DNA of 64,000 bases. Origin: Leptolyngbya sp. FACHB-60. GTDB lineage: Bacteria > Cyanobacteriota > Cyanobacteriia > Phormidesmidales > Phormidesmidaceae. The translations under genes and the position numbers were made by a program. Location: contig NZ_JACJOX010000057.1 of the NCBI RefSeq assembly GCF_014695775.1, positions 52,879 through 116,878 of the forward strand, written 5' to 3'. A model generated the notes under the pieces. It had not been told where the DNA came from. It made no database searches and saw nothing but the letters and a program-made list of their open reading frames with translations. Positions within the stretch are counted from its first letter, which is position 1. Each line of letters begins with the position of its first letter. Of this stretch, positions 61,896 through 64,000 are shown piece by piece.

Positions 61896-63116
61896 CTATC
61901 GCTCTAGCGACCAGGCGTCATCTAGCGCGGCGATGCCAGGCAGCTCTTTGCCTTCGAGCAGCTCTAGGCTAGCGCCGCCGCCGGTGGAGATGTGGCTCAT
62001 TTTCTCGGCCACACCTACCTTCTCAACCGCCGCCACCGAGTCGCCGCCGCCAATGATGGTGGTGACGCCTTGGCCCGTGAGTTCGGCTAGAGTGTGGGCG
62101 ATCGCCTCGGTACCCGCCGCAAACTTGTCAAACTCAAACACACCCATGGGACCGTTCCAGATCACCGACTTGCACTGCTTCAGCGCGTCTTGGAACACCT
62201 TGATTGAGTCAGGGCCAATGTCGAGACCCATCCAGCCGTCAGGAATCGCGTCAACGCTGACGGTTTGGGCATTGGCGTCGGGGGCAAAGTTGTCGGCCAG
62301 CACCACGTCGGTAGGCAGCAGCAGGTCAACGCCTTTTTCCTTAGCCTTGGCTTCGAGGGCTTTGGCCAGCTCCAGCTTGTCTTCTTCCACCAGAGATTTG
62401 CCCACGTTGAGGCCCCGAGCCTTGTAAAAGGTGAAGATCATGCCGCCGCCGATCAGCAGTTTGTCGACCTTGTCAAGCAGGGTCTCAATCACGCCGATTT
62501 TGCTGGAGACCTTGGATCCGCCGATGATTGCCGCCAAAGGCTTCTGGGGGTTTTCGATCGCCGCCTGCAGATACTGAAGCTCTTTCTCAATTAGGTAGCC
62601 CGCCACGGAGGGGCTGAGGTATTTGGTCACGCCCTCAGTGGAAGCGTGGGCCCGGTGGGCGGTGCCGAAGGCATCGTTCACATAGAGGTCGGCATTGGCG
62701 GCGAGCTGCTTGGCAAACTCAGGGTCGTTGGCCTCTTCGCCCGCGTAGAAGCGCACGTTTTCGAGCAGCACCACCTGGCCGTTGGACATACCGCCCACGG
62801 CAGCGGCAACCTCGTCACCGATGCAGTCATCGCACTTGATCACCTCTTGACCCAGCAGCTCGCTCAGGCGCTTAGCTACAGGGGTGAGGCGCATGCTCTC
62901 AACCACCTGTGCCTTGGGGCGACCAAAGTGGCTGGTGAGAATCACCTTGGCCTCCTTGCCGGTAAGGTCTTGGATAGTGGGCAGGGCAGCCCGAATGCGG
63001 GTGTCGTCAGTGATTGCACCTTGGTCATCGAGGGGCACGTTGAAATCGGCCCGCACCAGTACCCGCTTACCCGAAAGGTCGGCTGCCGTCAGGCTCGCCA
63101 CCGATTTTTTAACCAC
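61896..63116 (-). CDS. pgk: phosphoglycerate kinase
   Basis: 406 aa. RVLVRADFNVPLDD at the start, SHFGRPK near 63, NVRFYAGEEANDPEFAKQLA near 113, IIGGSKVSSKIGVIETLL near 194, WNGPMGVFEFDKFAAGT near 325 and GGGDSVAAVEKVG near 360 are all diagnostic. Works in the Calvin cycle and glycolysis. ATG 63116 follows AGGAGGTATATAG, a strong ribosome site on the minus strand. Confidence 0.97.
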   Translation of the reverse strand: MVKKSVASLTAADLSGKRVLVRADFNVPLDDQGAITDDTRIRAALPTIQDLTGKEAKVILTSHFGRPKAQVVESMRLTPVAKRLSELLGQEVIKCDDCIGDEVAAAVGGMSNGQVVLLENVRFYAGEEANDPEFAKQLAANADLYVNDAFGTAHRAHASTEGVTKYLSPSVAGYLIEKELQYLQAAIENPQKPLAAIIGGSKVSSKIGVIETLLDKVDKLLIGGGMIFTFYKARGLNVGKSLVEEDKLELAKALEAKAKEKGVDLLLPTDVVLADNFAPDANAQTVSVDAIPDGWMGLDIGPDSIKVFQDALKQCKSVIWNGPMGVFEFDKFAAGTEAIAHTLAELTGQGVTTIIGGGDSVAAVEKVGVAEKMSHISTGGGASLELLEGKELPGIAALDDAWSLER

Positions 63117-63303
63117 GCTATATACCTCCTAAAACGGTTTAAGACTCTGCATTTATTACGTTATGCAGCGCACGGGTGGCGGCGGCCCCAACCTTGACTA
63201 AGGTAGATTTGAGGGAACGGTGCAGCCCAGCCGCTGTGTCTGTCGTAATATTTACTTATTGCCGCCCTCATTTTACCGGAGTGTGAGTTCCCTTCGATAC
63301 GCC

Positions 63304-63708
63304 ATGTTCAAGACGGTTTTATTTCCCATCGACATGAGTTCTGAGGCGCAGCAGGCGGCTCCCAAAGTGGCTGAACTGGTTAAAACCCACCAGAGTCGGC
63401 TGGTTTTGCTGTCGGTTGTCGAGCCGAGGGAGGAGGCCAGCCAGCCTTCAGCCCAGTCATCCCCCGAGGCGGTGGCTAAGTTGTTAGGGCAGGCCAAAGC
63501 CCTGTTTGCCGCCCAATCGATTGACACTGAAGTGCTTGAGCGAGAAGGTCAACCGGCCTTTGTTATCTGCGATGTGGCTGACGAGCTCAACGCCGACCTA
63601 ATCGTGATGGGCTGCCGCGGTGTAGGCCTGATCGAAGATGTGCAAAACGAAAGCGTGACCACGCGGGTAATTAATCTATCGCCCTGCCCGGTGCTGATTA
63701 TTCCTTAG
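63304..63708 (+). CDS. universal stress protein (UspA family)
   Basis: 134 aa. MFKTVLFPIDMSSEAQQAAP at the start and the nucleotide-binding end DLIVMGCRGVGLIEDVQNES plus SPCPVLIIP. The G-x-x-G-x-loop differs slightly from the canonical GxxGxxxxxxxGS but fits the ATP-binding group. Start at ATG 63304 is preferred; the frame is open upstream to 63220 with non-conserved residues. Divergent from pgk. Confidence 0.9.
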   Translation: MFKTVLFPIDMSSEAQQAAPKVAELVKTHQSRLVLLSVVEPREEASQPSAQSSPEAVAKLLGQAKALFAAQSIDTEVLEREGQPAFVICDVADELNADLIVMGCRGVGLIEDVQNESVTTRVINLSPCPVLIIP

Positions 63709-63795
63709 GGGAAGAGGTAGATGGGTAGATGGGTAGGCGGGTGGATGAGCCTGTAGTGTAGGCCAAGCGCCACAATTCCTAGAGAAGGACAGCAC

Positions 63796-63816
63796 GTAGG
63801 GTGGGCACTGCCGACC
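63796..63816. repeat. GTAGGGTGGGCACTG repeat copy
   Basis: GTAGGGTGGGCACTGCCGAC and one more base. Same family as 16702-16724 and 36808-36826; lies about 75 bases before the insertion element. Confidence 0.7.
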
Positions 63817-63890
63817 AGAATCTCTAGCTTTACTCGGATCACCTTGGCCCACCCATCGCCATAGACCTCAGAAAAACTTTCCCAGCCCTA

Positions 63891-64000
63891 GGGCGTGTCA
63901 TCAATTAGGTTAGGGTTGAAGGGTAGTCCTTAAAGCAAGACTCAGCGGAATGACAAGCCGACGCTATGCCCTGCGCGATGACCAATGGGAGCGAATCCAG
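63891..64000 (+). mobile_element. IS5-type insertion sequence, left end, cut by the window
   Basis: The sequence turns abruptly at GGGCGTGTCATCAATTAG (from 63891), which is a typical IS5-group terminal inverted repeat, preceded by TA that may be the target duplication. A transposase frame starts at 63950. The right end lies outside the window. Confidence 0.7.
63950..64000 (+). CDS. IS5-type transposase, N-terminal fragment
   Basis: MTSRRYALRDDQWERIQ runs off the window end. R-RYALRDDQWERI is the usual start of IS5-family transposases of cyanobacteria (DUF4096-type N-terminus). Only 17 residues are visible; the DDE catalytic part is beyond the edge. Confidence 0.75.
   Translation, partial: MTSRRYALRDDQWERIQ

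Overview
The window looks like a chromosomal segment of a cyanobacterium. Direct markers are pcyA (phycobilin synthesis), a DesB-type omega-3 desaturase, a DUF1815-type protein known mainly from cyanobacteria, a cyanobacterial-style LysC with a long ACT tail, and very frequent copies of the HIP1 octamer GCGATCGC inside and between genes. Moderately high GC and the abundance of HIP1 fit a filamentous Leptolyngbya/Nodosilinea-like organism, but the genus is only a guess. No rRNA, tRNA or CRISPR array is visible.

Layout. 1-6.3 kb: tail of an AEC permease, a cytoplasmic-type alpha-amylase, a DesB desaturase, and a three-gene polysaccharide operon (GT2, GT2, WcaF-like acetyltransferase). 6.3-8.0 kb: a small membrane protein and a NERD protein, both on the minus strand. 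8.1-14.5 kb: the trehalose cluster treZ-treY-treH on the minus strand, which converts the ends of alpha-glucans to trehalose and hydrolyses it; two striking hairpins lie in its intergenic gaps. 14.6-16.7 kb: an RluA-type pseudouridine synthase carrying an in-frame 28-bp palindrome, and a small convergent gene. 16.7-20 kb: a degraded accessory island with a short HTH gene behind an inverted-repeat operator candidate, a broken second HTH copy, an array of nine 21-bp hairpin units, and a STAND NB-ARC/TPR gene killed by a frameshift and a nonsense codon. 20-26.3 kb: small genes, a GNAT, and an overlapping MBOAT/DUF1574 pair probably concerned with O-acylation of a polysaccharide. 26.7-37.7 kb: ppc, a GNAT, an orphan MNT nucleotidyltransferase, an outer-membrane protein with a textbook terminator, a HerA-like ATPase, a Ser/Thr kinase, an alpha/beta hydrolase and rpiA. 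38-49 kb: manganese catalase, aldo/keto reductase, rpe, a CHASE2 cyclase with a FecR-domain neighbour, a type II NADH dehydrogenase and lysC. 49-63.7 kb: DUF1815, an SbmA-like ABC exporter, pirin, Uma2, a phytochelatin synthase gene interrupted by one amber codon, an 8-oxoguanine-deaminase-like amidohydrolase, aldehyde dehydrogenase, DUF1499, gmk, pcyA, an AI-2E family protein, a GT2, pgk and a universal stress protein. The window ends inside an IS5-type element.

Most of the window is ordinary core metabolism: glycogen to trehalose, pentose phosphate enzymes (rpiA, rpe), glycolysis (pgk), anaplerosis (ppc), envelope polysaccharide. The parts worth most attention are the 16.7-20 kb island, above all the 21-bp array whose arm substitutions covary, the amber codon three residues before the catalytic cysteine of the phytochelatin synthase, and the palindromic repeats that have entered genes and intergenic spaces.
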